Shown here: positions 33,141 to 40,706 of the stretch, one piece after another | Layout of the letters: each line of letters opens with the position of its first letter | How positions within the stretch are numbered: the first letter of the stretch is position 1 | The notes under the pieces: model-generated | What the model was told of the DNA's origin: nothing | Database searches by the model: none | What the model saw: the letters and a program-made list of their open reading frames with translations, nothing else | Made by a program: the position numbers and the translations under genes | NCBI RefSeq assembly: GCF_018613195.1 | Contig: NZ_JAGGQQ010000022.1 | Coordinates: forward strand, 1 to 40,706 | From: Bacillus sp. ISL-45 | GTDB taxonomy: Bacteria; Bacillota; Bacilli; Bacillales; Cytobacillaceae | Direction of reading: 5' to 3' | DNA length: 40,706 nucleotides

Positions 33141-34019
33141 TCACCTACTTTTAACGGTGTTCAATATTTGTTTAAGTTCGCTAATCGAAAGCCACGGTCT
33201 TTTACGGTGTAGCATACGGTGACAGTTGGAGCATATAATTGCTATATCTTCAACCATTGTAAGTCCGGTTTCGCCCATTTCCGATACAGGCTTTGTATGG
33301 TGTCCTTCTATATAACCTTCACCTATTTCGCCGTAATGCTCCACAAAATCAAATCCGCATACCTCGCAAAAGTATTTACCGTGCATTTGTAGAAAGCGTC
33401 CCTTTGCTAGATTAATAACTTCGGGGTTGCGTTCCCTTATTAAATGTTGCTTTAATACCCGGTTACCTTCAGGAAAACCTTCGTCATCCTCCGTAAAGCC
33501 AATACTTTCGGCTTCTGCTAACCTTTTAACCGTTTCACGTTGTTTTATAAAGCCGTATTCCATAATGGCGTTAGATTCTGTATCCGTAATACCTTTGCCC
33601 GATACAACACTATTTTTAAAAGCAACCCCAATTTCGCTTAAATATACGGGATTATCGAACGCTTTAAAGTCGGATAAAATAATGCCACCAATTTCACCCG
33701 TATGTGCATCCGTTTCAAACATATCGTTCATACGGTTTATAAACTCTTCCCTAACTTCATCGCCGTTACCATTATGGTATCTATCCCATGCCTCGTTAAC
33801 GGATAATCTCACAAACCTTTCGTATGTAGCCGTACCCAATACCGCTCTTTCCCCTCTTACGCCTTTTTCATTTTTAACAAGGAAAAAGAATGGTTCACCT
33901 TGTTTTAAAACGTTAAAACTATTGGTATTTTTACGCCAAAAATTAACCTCATTTATGCCGTTATAAGATGATAAAAACGTAAACCATTTCCTTGATGTAA
34001 CACCGATATACCCTGCCAT
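33141..34019 (-). CDS. EVE-like domain/HNH endonuclease, probable modification-dependent restriction enzyme
   Basis: This protein of about 292 aa has two parts. Residues 1-150 look like a PUA/EVE-type base reader (AGYIGVTSRKWF, NEVNFWRKN, GEPFFFLVKN, VLGTATYERF). A C-terminal HNH nuclease follows (about 225-285: CEVCGFDF, IEGHHTKPVSEM, DIAIICSNCHRMLHR). Proteins of this plan, such as VcaM4I, cut DNA carrying modified cytosine. The ATG at 34019 is preferred over the frame start at 34028, as it is spaced about 7 nt from AGGGTG. It is the first gene of the operon with the 88-aa protein and the second HNH nuclease. Confidence 0.85.
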   Translation of the reverse strand: MAGYIGVTSRKWFTFLSSYNGINEVNFWRKNTNSFNVLKQGEPFFFLVKNEKGVRGERAVLGTATYERFVRLSVNEAWDRYHNGNGDEVREEFINRMNDMFETDAHTGEIGGIILSDFKAFDNPVYLSEIGVAFKNSVVSGKGITDTESNAIMEYGFIKQRETVKRLAEAESIGFTEDDEGFPEGNRVLKQHLIRERNPEVINLAKGRFLQMHGKYFCEVCGFDFVEHYGEIGEGYIEGHHTKPVSEMGETGLTMVEDIAIICSNCHRMLHRKRPWLSISELKQILNTVKSR

Positions 34020-34364
34020 TGTACGCACCCTTTCAGTCAGCTCTATCTGTAAAATATTGTATCAAGTACTATAAATTTGCTAGTTTTATAGGTTGGTAAA
34101 CTGTGATTCCTCGTATTTTAAAATTTTTTAGGCAAATTTTACGGGCTAGGCAAGCGGAGGCCTCTTACCACATACGCCTTGCTATTACTGCCTAACCATT
34201 ACCCGTATATTTTACCGTAGCTTAAGCTGTTACATCCGTTACGATCACTACGTTATAGCCGCTATGCCAGTAATGCTTATTCGTTACATTACAACCTTAT
34301 TTTACCGATAATACGGGTAGTAAGCGGTACTTTTACAGGCTTAATATCCTCCCCCCCGAAATCG
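34020..34364. other. Gene-free spacer with inverted repeats
   Basis: Rich in CGTTA/TAACG text, like the neighbouring genes. Hairpin arms are GGCTAGGCA/TGCCTAACC (about 34143-34151 and 34190-34198, one mismatch) and ACCCGTAT/ATACGGGT (about 34199-34207 and 34311-34319). It holds the promoter of the HNH operon and the end of the AbiJ-like gene. No open frame is visible. Confidence 0.45.
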
Positions 34365-35222
34365 CTATAACGTTAACCCTGCCTTAATGCTCTTTTCCGT
34401 TAAGTAGTTAACAAACGCAGAGCAGGCAACTAACATAAATTTAGCATCCTCGAAATCTACTTGTTTATCGCTCTTTAAGAAATGGCGGATACCGTCATCG
34501 CTCGTATAGCCGTACAGCTTATCGAAGGCTTGCTTTAACGCAGGGTGCAATTCGATATGGCTTTCCTTTTCGATAACCTTTAACGCTGCTCCTAACGTTG
34601 AGGCCTCGTTTCCACTGACTTTTGTAATTGCCGTACAAATTGCTTCAACGGCGGAAATAGATTCCTTAATGGAATTTCGGAAATCAGGGTTCTGTTTATC
34701 CGCTAACAACCTTAAAGCCTCTTTAATATGAGTTGCGGCGTAATGGGTAGCTGAAGTATTAACGGTTGCCTGTTCTATCTCTTCTATTTCTTCATCCCCA
34801 GTTATTTTTACAAGTTCATTGCCCACAAACCTGTACCCAGACATTTCACTTGTTAAAATGGTATTAAATTTATCAGGAAGGTTTATTTGACGAAAATCTT
34901 TAGCCAAAAATTCTATTAAATCATATACTTGATACCACTCACTCTCAAAGACATATTCTTCTAATTCTTCCGCTAGAGATCTAACCTTTGCTGGCATTTG
35001 GTTTATTGGTCTTTTCAAGTGATTTGTCCACACCCTAACGGCTGTTTTAAATGCATCCGAACTGCTATTCATGTATCCTTCACTCGAACCTCCCTTTAGG
35101 CATTGAATGTAGTGTACATATATAACGTTCCATATTCCAACCCTTAAAGCATGATCCATAGATTCCGTTTGTAGTATCGTTCTTACTTGGGTTATCCCCA
35201 TCCTTTGAGAAAAACTCTGCAA
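34365..35222 (-). CDS. AbiJ-like abortive infection protein
   Basis: This protein of about 285 aa has an AbiJ N-terminal type domain at about residues 1-60 (SFSQRMGI, then ALRVGIWNVIY) and a C-terminal helical domain (about 155-285) with HIKEALRLLADKQNPDFRNS and FEDAKFMLVACSAFVNYL. AbiJ proteins give phage resistance by abortive infection. The most likely start is TTG 35222, 7 nt after GGAGG; the frame reaches 35237 at another TTG that precedes the site. It is monocistronic and next to a decayed recombinase. Confidence 0.8.
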   Translation of the reverse strand: MQSFSQRMGITQVRTILQTESMDHALRVGIWNVIYVHYIQCLKGGSSEGYMNSSSDAFKTAVRVWTNHLKRPINQMPAKVRSLAEELEEYVFESEWYQVYDLIEFLAKDFRQINLPDKFNTILTSEMSGYRFVGNELVKITGDEEIEEIEQATVNTSATHYAATHIKEALRLLADKQNPDFRNSIKESISAVEAICTAITKVSGNEASTLGAALKVIEKESHIELHPALKQAFDKLYGYTSDDGIRHFLKSDKQVDFEDAKFMLVACSAFVNYLTEKSIKAGLTL

Positions 35223-35290
35223 TATTATCCCTCCCAATCTCTAATGTCTATTTTATCCAATAGTAGTTAAGGAAGTAAATATAAGAGCAT

Positions 35291-35321
35291 AAAAGTAAAA
35301 GCCTACCGTAATTGGCAGGCT
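35291..35321 (-). terminator. Terminator beyond the decayed recombinase
   Basis: AGCCTACC and GGCAGGCT pair with one mismatch, followed on the minus strand by TTTTACTTTTA. Confidence 0.7.
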
Positions 35322-35346
35322 ATTACGCTTAAAACTTTATGTTATT

Positions 35347-35442
35347 TCACGGGCTAAACCGCTCACGCATATCATTAACATTTACGTTAGCCATTTGTAA
35401 ATAACGCCGTGTCATGGGTACATCGTTATGCCCTAATATCTT
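35347..35442 (-). pseudogene. Tyrosine recombinase, C-terminal fragment
   Basis: A 31-codon remnant reads ILGHNDVPMTRRYLQMANVN and on to a natural stop. It carries the catalytic LGH motif and the nucleophile Tyr (TRRYL) of phage-type integrases. Just upstream the frame hits a stop, and the rest of the gene is missing, replaced by the promoter region of the PARIS-like genes. It shows that an integrative element was rearranged here. Confidence 0.85.
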
Positions 35443-35508
35443 TTATAAAATATATTAATTGAGAAAAAAAACGTAACTCTCTTTGAAACAAATCACTCTA
35501 TAAAATCA

Positions 35509-35544
35509 AATAATTACCATAACTGTAATTATTTTTGGTATACT
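35509..35544 (+). promoter_or_regulatory. Promoter and palindrome upstream of the PARIS-like operon
   Basis: An extended -10 (TGGTATACT, with TATACT at 35539-35544) lies 26 nt before the start codon. The palindrome AATAATTAC/GTAATTATT (35509-35517, 35525-35533) covers the expected -35 zone and could be an operator. Confidence 0.6.
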
Positions 35545-35570
35545 TTTCTATGTGAAAAGGGGGTTAAATT

Positions 35571-37064
35571 ATGCTTAAAACGGTAGAAGTAGAAGATTTT
35601 TACGAGAAAGACAATCCAGTTTACTTAGATTTATCGGAAGGTTTGACAATCCTTACGGGAGACAACGGAGCAGGCAAGACAACACTATTAAATTTAATTT
35701 TTAATATTTTAAATGGTGACTTTGAAACGGTAATTAAGGCAAGATTTTCAAAGGTTATTTTGAAACTTGATGTAGAGGAAATTTCAAACAAGAAGATTAA
35801 TATTGTTCATAGAATTGAGGTTAGCAAGAAGGAGGAAACATTAGAAGTAACTTATTTTCTTAAAACTAAACGCTATGTCATTGGGCTGACCAAGTTAAAC
35901 CTACCTTATATTCAGTATGACTATACATATCATCTTATTCATCCTAAAAAGGAGGAAAAAAAATCAGAAAATTGGTTTTCCAACCTTACTTCACCATTTC
36001 AAAAAAATATTAGACATAATTTATTTGAATTAATAAAAGATTATAATGAATTGAATTTTATTCAACTCCTAAGAGAGAATATTATCTACTTCCCTACTTA
36101 TAGAAGAATTGATAGCGATATTATTGAACTATTAGAGCAAAATTATCCGGTTCTAAATGAAGAAGAGCTCTATGAAATCAATAGAACTATCAACTCCTTT
36201 CCAAGGGATAGAAGAATAGTTGGGGTTAATGATAACGACATCGCTTACCTATATCAAAGTTATTCAGAGAAATGTAGAAAGTTAAATTCTGAGGGTTTAG
36301 ACAGAGTTCTTAAAACATTTGTAGAAGAAATGATTGTTAACACCTATAAAAATAATTCGAACAAGTACAAGATGAAGAACCCTATTAAACTATATGATAA
36401 GGCTCCCGATCAACTAATCGATTTGTCGAGGCAATTAGGAATCGAAAATATAAATGAAACAGAGATTAAAGAGTATTTTTCAAAACAAAAACAAGTTGTG
36501 GAATTTTCAAAAGGCGGTGCTTCTTTTAATCTAACAATCAAGCCTAAGAATGAGACTCACACTATGGAAGAAGAAAATATGAGTGATGCTCTTAAAGATG
36601 TACTGCTAAGCAGTCTGCTTTCTGTTGGTGAAAGCAATAACTTGGTAATGCGGCTAATAAATTTATACGATGAGCATATGAAAAATGTAAACAGGGAGCT
36701 TGAACCTTACGAGTACCTTAAGAAAAGTTTTAATAGTTTCTTTAAGAATAGGATTACTCTTAACTTAGAAAATTATAATTTAAAGTTATCAAAACCCTTA
36801 GAAAGTCTTTCAACAGGAGAGAAGCAGTTAATAACAATTCTCTCCTATGTTGCTCTGTCATTAAAGAGAACAATTTATAAACCACTGATTATAATAGATG
36901 AACCAGAACTGTCTTTGCATATCTCCTGGCAGTTAAACCTAATTGATAAATTACTGGATTTACCTAGTGATAAGAATATTTTATTAGCAACTCATTCTCC
37001 CTATATTGCTAATAGTGATTATGAGAATTTCATTTGGCAGCTAGGTGATATTGATGGGTATTAG
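35571..37064 (+). CDS. AAA/ABC-type ATPase, AriA-like subunit of a PARIS-like system
   Basis: This 497-aa ATPase has Walker A GDNGAGKTT at residues 30-38, the ABC signature LSTGEKQL, Walker B PLIIIDEPELSLH near 441 and the switch ATHSP. A long, helical insert separates the two halves, as in AAA15/OLD-like ATPases. The next gene encodes a DUF4435 protein, overlapping by 11 bp; this ATPase plus DUF4435 pairing is the PARIS anti-phage system (AriA/AriB), in which the ATPase senses a phage anti-restriction protein and releases the toxic partner. The ATG at 35571 follows AAGGGGG. Confidence 0.87.
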   Translation: MLKTVEVEDFYEKDNPVYLDLSEGLTILTGDNGAGKTTLLNLIFNILNGDFETVIKARFSKVILKLDVEEISNKKINIVHRIEVSKKEETLEVTYFLKTKRYVIGLTKLNLPYIQYDYTYHLIHPKKEEKKSENWFSNLTSPFQKNIRHNLFELIKDYNELNFIQLLRENIIYFPTYRRIDSDIIELLEQNYPVLNEEELYEINRTINSFPRDRRIVGVNDNDIAYLYQSYSEKCRKLNSEGLDRVLKTFVEEMIVNTYKNNSNKYKMKNPIKLYDKAPDQLIDLSRQLGIENINETEIKEYFSKQKQVVEFSKGGASFNLTIKPKNETHTMEEENMSDALKDVLLSSLLSVGESNNLVMRLINLYDEHMKNVNRELEPYEYLKKSFNSFFKNRITLNLENYNLKLSKPLESLSTGEKQLITILSYVALSLKRTIYKPLIIIDEPELSLHISWQLNLIDKLLDLPSDKNILLATHSPYIANSDYENFIWQLGDIDGY

Positions 37065-38055
37065 AAGAGGGAGCTCTCTAAAGGAAAATGTAAAGGCTGT
37101 ATTAACCGAGACAAGATTCACAAAAAGAGAATTATCAGAAGATAAACTTCTATTACTGGAGGGACCAGATGATATAGAAGTTATAAGAAATTACTATTTA
37201 TATAAAGGTAAAGAAGTAACAAGAATTTTTAGATTAATAAAGGCGAATGAAGATCAAACAGACGGAGTCGCGGGAAAGAAAAATGCCTTAAAATACTATC
37301 AAAAGCTCAGGTCTGAAAACAGAAATGTTATTTGTTTGTTAGATAGGGATTATGATTTTTATTTAGATGAAAAGAACGATGATCCTCGCATAAAATACTA
37401 TGATTATTTTGAGCTGGAAAATTATCTATTTGATGACTCTTTGTTTAGAATCATCCTAAAAAATGTATGTGATTATCCTGATGTTAATTATTATAATGAA
37501 TTGGTTCTTTTATTACACGGAATAGAAGAATCATGTAAACCCTTTATTTTATTATGCTTCCTACGTGAAGTTAATTACAGAAAAGATATTCTGACAGAGG
37601 AGCAACTCAAAAAAGTCCTAGAAATAATTAGATTTAATCCAATGAGTATTATGCAAATGACCAATTTGAACACCGAAAATGTACTAGATAGAATTCCAAC
37701 CTTTGTTAATAATGAATTACAAAAGGTTGGGTTAAATATCCAGTTAGTTTGCCGATTATTACAGGATAATAATTATGACCCACGTTACATTACAGATATA
37801 ACAGAACCTTTATACCTATTCAGATATACTATCAAGGGTAAAACAATATCAAACTCTTTGGATTACTTCTTTAAATACATCCTAGAACAAAATCCACATT
37901 TAAAAGAAATAAAATCTAAAGGAAATCTTTCAAGCATTATAGCTAGACTTAAGATAGAATGGATACCTAGTTTATCTGAGAGGTTTACAGAATTAATAAC
38001 AAAGATTGAAAACGAATACCAAACCCTCACAAGTCAAGAATCCCCTCATACTTAA
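37054..38055 (+). CDS. DUF4435 TOPRIM-like protein, AriB-like effector of a PARIS-like system
   Basis: This protein of about 333 aa has the DUF4435 features: Glu36 in LLLLEGPDDIEVI, the acidic pair in ICLLDRDYDFY near residue 97, and YYDYFELENYLFD. These are the TOPRIM-type metal-binding residues; AriB effectors are nucleases that cut host tRNA. The ATG at 37054 is 5 nt from AGGTGA, inside the end of the ATPase gene; the in-frame GTG at 37045 overlaps the ribosome site. Length fits AriB. A strong terminator follows. Confidence 0.86.
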   Translation: MGIRRGSSLKENVKAVLTETRFTKRELSEDKLLLLEGPDDIEVIRNYYLYKGKEVTRIFRLIKANEDQTDGVAGKKNALKYYQKLRSENRNVICLLDRDYDFYLDEKNDDPRIKYYDYFELENYLFDDSLFRIILKNVCDYPDVNYYNELVLLLHGIEESCKPFILLCFLREVNYRKDILTEEQLKKVLEIIRFNPMSIMQMTNLNTENVLDRIPTFVNNELQKVGLNIQLVCRLLQDNNYDPRYITDITEPLYLFRYTIKGKTISNSLDYFFKYILEQNPHLKEIKSKGNLSSIIARLKIEWIPSLSERFTELITKIENEYQTLTSQESPHT

Positions 38056-38108
38056 TTATTTAGGTTTTTAAAAGGGGATAAAATTGGCTGTAAACGTAGG
38101 AATGGAGA

Positions 38109-38136
38109 CAGAAGCGGGTTCCCGCTTCTTTTTTTA
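38109..38136 (+). terminator. Terminator of the PARIS-like operon
   Basis: AGAAGCGGG and CCCGCTTCT form a tight stem with a 2-nt gap and a run of seven T. Confidence 0.93.
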
Positions 38137-38524
38137 TGCTAGTTTTTTGGATAATAGAATATTTATACTCAGACCTTTTAGGAATTAACTTACATCGCTA
38201 GCAGGAATAAAAAAGCTGCGATAAAAGGAGACGAACAAAAAAAATATAAATGGTCCCCGTTATCTTCTACTATTAGTATTTATTTTAAGAAACAATACTC
38301 TACTTGTTTGGAATGGCTGATTGTAGTAATAAAGCGAATGATGTAGCCTTAGTCACCCTTTCCGCGTTTTTTACATCATGCAATCCATTCTTCTGAAAGT
38401 TTCAAAAGGGTTTGAAATATGCTTTATTGTTTCGAAAGATTCAGAACTGTATGCTGAGCAAAAAAACCGCACATAACTGAACGGCCTTTCGGTTTGCTCT
38501 TATTAAGGTACTTTTTGAAAGTGT
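38137..38524. other. Gene-free spacer
   Basis: An AT-rich stretch between the PARIS terminator and the ParB-like gene. A weak AACCG/CGGTT hairpin lies near 38466-38495. Short frames lack ribosome sites. It may contain decayed sequence, but nothing is recognisable. Confidence 0.4.
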
Positions 38525-38588
38525 CTTATGGAGGAGGGAGTCCCCCCTGAGTACATTCATTTAATAGGACTCAAAGAACTTCCATAAG
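38525..38588. other. Nested inverted repeat, about 64 bp
   Basis: CTTATGGA/TCCATAAG (38525-38532, 38581-38588) encloses GAGTCC/GGACTC (38538-38543, 38567-38572). It lies just beyond the stop codon of the ParB-like gene but has no T-run. Confidence 0.5.
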
Positions 38589-38593
38589 TTTAA

Positions 38594-39052
38594 TTATCCC
38601 TTGTTTTTTCCTCTTTTAAAAAGCTTACTACATTTCTTTTTAATACTAAGTTTATTTACCGCTTCAATCAATCCTTGAGGAACAGTCACATCTTCTTTGA
38701 TTACAAGTACAGGTATCATATCAAAGTACTTCTTTGATACCTCTGCTCGGTGTCTTCCTTCCTGCTCTTTTGAGATATAATCAAGATAAGGCAGTGGAAG
38801 TTTACTTTTACTTTGTATAGCATCTTCAATCATGTTCATTCGGGTTAGGTCAAGTGCATAGGTGTTTTCATTCCAGTTCATTAGCTTATGGCATTTTTCA
38901 AAATACTCGTCAGGAGTCATTTCTACAACTTCAAAAATATACGGTTTATTTTTGTAATAATGTCTCCCCTCAGCAGGCTTATGTAACCTAGAATCGTACC
39001 ATTCATAATCTGTCCTAGTTGTATCAAAGTAATCCTTATAAACTAAATTCAT
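38594..39052 (-). CDS. ParB/sulfiredoxin-fold-like protein of unknown function
   Basis: This 152-aa protein has a middle segment LPLPYLDYISKEQEGRHRAE followed by IPVLVIKEDV, resembling the ParB-like fold in which an EGRHR motif binds a nucleotide. The C-terminus is very basic (KKKCSKLFKRGKNKG), fitting nucleic-acid contact. The ATG at 39052 follows GGGAGAG. Similar small proteins occur on phages and mobile elements, but I cannot name a function. Confidence 0.65.
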   Translation of the reverse strand: MNLVYKDYFDTTRTDYEWYDSRLHKPAEGRHYYKNKPYIFEVVEMTPDEYFEKCHKLMNWNENTYALDLTRMNMIEDAIQSKSKLPLPYLDYISKEQEGRHRAEVSKKYFDMIPVLVIKEDVTVPQGLIEAVNKLSIKKKCSKLFKRGKNKG

Positions 39053-39160
39053 TTAACTCTCCCATTCTAATATCATCTGTTATGTTTTTCTTTGACTAAG
39101 CTAGGTATTCAAAGAATAAATGATGTAAGGATTTCCACGATTGTGACCTTGCAGCAAATA

Positions 39161-39715
39161 TTACCTTCTGAATCTCCAATCTGTACCTTGTACGTATGAG
39201 TCCAACCTTTTGACAAGCTTTGGAAGAAGCTGTCTTTCTACGATTTTTATTAGTTTCTCATCTGTTTGATTATGTGCCTCCCTCTTATAAGTTACAATGC
39301 CATTGGACATTTCAAGGAGTTTTATATCCTGCATCCAGCCTTTATACACGTAAACAATCCCTGTCCACCTTTCTCCGTTCATTTTAAAGCCAATTTTAAA
39401 CCTTTCAGATTCTATTACTCCCGAGTTGTGCTTGGCGGTTATCCTGTCGTGGACAGAGATTAATTTAGGATAGGTAGGTTTGAATTCAAGTATTTTAGGA
39501 TCAATGCCATATTTCCTAGCGTATTCCTGCCAACGGTGCCGTTCATTCCATCGGCTTGCAAGAAAAAAAGACCAAACTCCAATAGTCAGACAGCGATTGC
39601 ATTCAGGATCGATTCTTGAAATAGAATAGCTGTAGGCTACGTCTTCAAATTCAATCCGAAAGTTTTTTTTCAACTTGTCCTTCCGCCCGCATTTGGGACA
39701 CTCTTCAGATTTCAT
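39161..39715 (-). CDS. Zinc-ribbon protein of unknown function
   Basis: This protein of about 184 aa starts with a zinc ribbon (ECPKCGRKD near residues 5-13 and ECNRC near 43). The rest mixes aromatic and basic residues (FLASRWNERHRWQEYARKYG) and a beta-rich part with no recognised motif. The frame is open further upstream, but the ATG at 39715, 8 nt after GGAGG, gives a natural start. It lies 34 bp after the stop of the gene at 39750, so the two are probably cotranscribed. Confidence 0.65.
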   Translation of the reverse strand: MKSEECPKCGRKDKLKKNFRIEFEDVAYSYSISRIDPECNRCLTIGVWSFFLASRWNERHRWQEYARKYGIDPKILEFKPTYPKLISVHDRITAKHNSGVIESERFKIGFKMNGERWTGIVYVYKGWMQDIKLLEMSNGIVTYKREAHNQTDEKLIKIVERQLLPKLVKRLDSYVQGTDWRFRR

Positions 39716-39749
39716 AACCATAACCTCCATCACATTTACTTCGACTGTA

Positions 39750-40454
39750 CTATCCGTCTTTAACAATAAACAGAAAGCTTCTCTTGAGTTCTTCCATGAA
39801 CGGGTTGTTGTTGTTCTCCAGGACAATGAAGTGGTGCCAATCATAAGTATCATGAATGATATTTATAGCACGTTGGTGGCGATCTTGAACCTTTGAAAAG
39901 ACAACGGTAACGGACTTGAAATCTTTATGTTGCTTGTGACGTATGTTGTCAATGCGATGAAAATCCACTATACCATTGTTACACACCTGATTCGGTCCAT
40001 TCTTACTCATTAAGTGTTTAACCACTTCACTCTCTTTTTCAAAACCCTTTGGAGAGTTTGTTGCTAGGGCATTTTTAATAGATAATAAGTGAGTAATAAC
40101 TCCATTGCTTTCTATCACAATATCAGGATCTTGATATCTCCCGTTCTTCCCCATAAATCGCTTCCCGATTGATAGTTGATGGTTTCCGTCTGAGACGGAC
40201 TTATTAAAGATCGGGGCGGTCATTCCAAGAGCGTGGTAAAGGTAACGAAAGATAAGTAGTTCAGTTATACCTGTAAAATTCGAAGTACTGCCAGTGAGGA
40301 AACTAACCATTTCATAGAAATCCTGCTTTATCCTAAATAGATTGTGGCATGTGATAGTGTGTAGGTGTTTCTTAAGGTAAGTATCTAAGTCATTAAAGGC
40401 ATTAGTAAATATCAAGGTTACTCCTACTTTCTCATCTGCAAGTATAAATCTCAC
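39750..40454 (-). CDS. Unknown protein, possibly nuclease-like
   Basis: This 234-aa frame starts at GTG 40454, with no good ribosome site, so the N-terminus may be truncated or wrong. A middle stretch GRYQDPDIVIES, then HLLSIKNA resembles a PD-(D/E)XK core in spacing, but the expected Glu is Ser, so the reading is weak. The C-terminal half has many His and Asn residues. Its position in a defence cluster, next to a zinc-ribbon gene, is the only other clue. Confidence 0.55.
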   Translation of the reverse strand: MRFILADEKVGVTLIFTNAFNDLDTYLKKHLHTITCHNLFRIKQDFYEMVSFLTGSTSNFTGITELLIFRYLYHALGMTAPIFNKSVSDGNHQLSIGKRFMGKNGRYQDPDIVIESNGVITHLLSIKNALATNSPKGFEKESEVVKHLMSKNGPNQVCNNGIVDFHRIDNIRHKQHKDFKSVTVVFSKVQDRHQRAINIIHDTYDWHHFIVLENNNNPFMEELKRSFLFIVKDG

Positions 40455-40551
40455 AATTCATAAAAAAAGTCCTTCGATACTGCCCCGTTCAATAAGGAAT
40501 TCAACAAAAAAGGGGTGAATCCTTCCTGGATCAATGCAACGGTTACTTTAG

Positions 40552-40674
40552 GTAGATTATTTCGCAATCTTTCTAGTAAAAGAGCGTGATTGTGATTTTA
40601 AGTTTCAGGGAAGTGTTGCTGATTTAATCATTGTAGACAATATTCAGACGTACAATTTAGATGAACATCTTTAA
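40552..40674 (+). pseudogene. Possible gene remnant at the window end
   Basis: A 40-codon frame without a start ends at TAA 40674; it reads protein-like text such as RDCDFKFQGSVADLIIVDN. It could be the tail of a decayed gene. The family is unknown. Evidence is weak. Confidence 0.25.
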
Positions 40675-40706
40675 CAAACCTGCCGCGTTCGTATTATAAG
40701 GTCATC

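Noticed and set aside
38299-38392. Small plus-strand frame in the PARIS downstream spacer
   Set aside because: No ribosome site, no recognisable protein and a poor start context.

Overview
The window looks like a chromosomal segment of a mesophilic, spore-forming Bacillaceae species (Bacillus, Mesobacillus or Cytobacillus type). The reasons are strong AGGAGG-type ribosome binding sites, frequent GTG/TTG starts, many intrinsic terminators, a SAM-I (S-box) riboswitch, spore-type cell-wall hydrolases (a LysM/GH18 SleL/YaaH-like enzyme and a SleB/CwlJ-type enzyme) and many families typical of Bacillus (DUF2785, DUF3891, DUF1450, DUF3817, YolD-like, YqcI/YcgG). No species can be named from sequence reading alone.

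Layout. (1) 1-910 is a tandem array of a 52-bp palindromic unit, cut by the window edge. (2) 975-9261 holds ordinary accessory and housekeeping genes: an EamA transporter, a fibronectin-like surface protein, a DCC-family protein, a YqcI/YcgG protein, a VWA lipoprotein, a DUF2785 protein and small membrane or lipoproteins. (3) 9469-11813 is a sulfur-regulated unit: a clear promoter, a complete S-box riboswitch with terminator, an LLM-class flavin monooxygenase and an ATP-grasp ligase. (4) 11833-13127 is a PLP aminotransferase with its own promoter. (5) 13364-14628 is a two-gene operon of an ECF-like sigma factor and a ClpP resembling the B. cereus-group ClpP2. (6) 15211-18586 carries a DMT transporter, an isochorismatase-like hydrolase, rpiA, a YolD-like protein and a small HEIGH metallopeptidase-like protein. 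(7) 18752-27944 has cell-envelope functions (LysM/GH18 hydrolase, SGNH hydrolase plus ABC-2 exporter operon, SleB-like hydrolase, LCP protein), several very small genes, a 21-bp tandem repeat and the second copy of a dispersed structured repeat of about 170 bp (the first is at 14972-15148).

(8) From about 28000 onward the window looks like a genomic island attached to selenocysteine tRNA sequence. Two 3'-half selC-like fragments (28000-28067 and 31469-31536, 57 of 68 bases alike) bracket an M3 oligopeptidase and an alpha-oxoamine synthase. Beyond the second fragment lies a defence cluster: a three-gene operon of HNH nuclease, 88-aa Cys/His protein and EVE-like/HNH nuclease; an AbiJ-like abortive infection gene; a decayed tyrosine recombinase; a PARIS-like pair (AAA ATPase plus DUF4435); and three poorly understood genes running to the right edge (ParB-like, zinc-ribbon, unknown).

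The least explained items are the 52-bp array, the dispersed double-hairpin repeat, the sigma/ClpP2 operon, the S-box-controlled monooxygenase/ligase pair, and the HNH/88-aa/EVE-HNH operon inside the selC-linked island. Family names come from reading motifs in the translated sequence; no database search was run.
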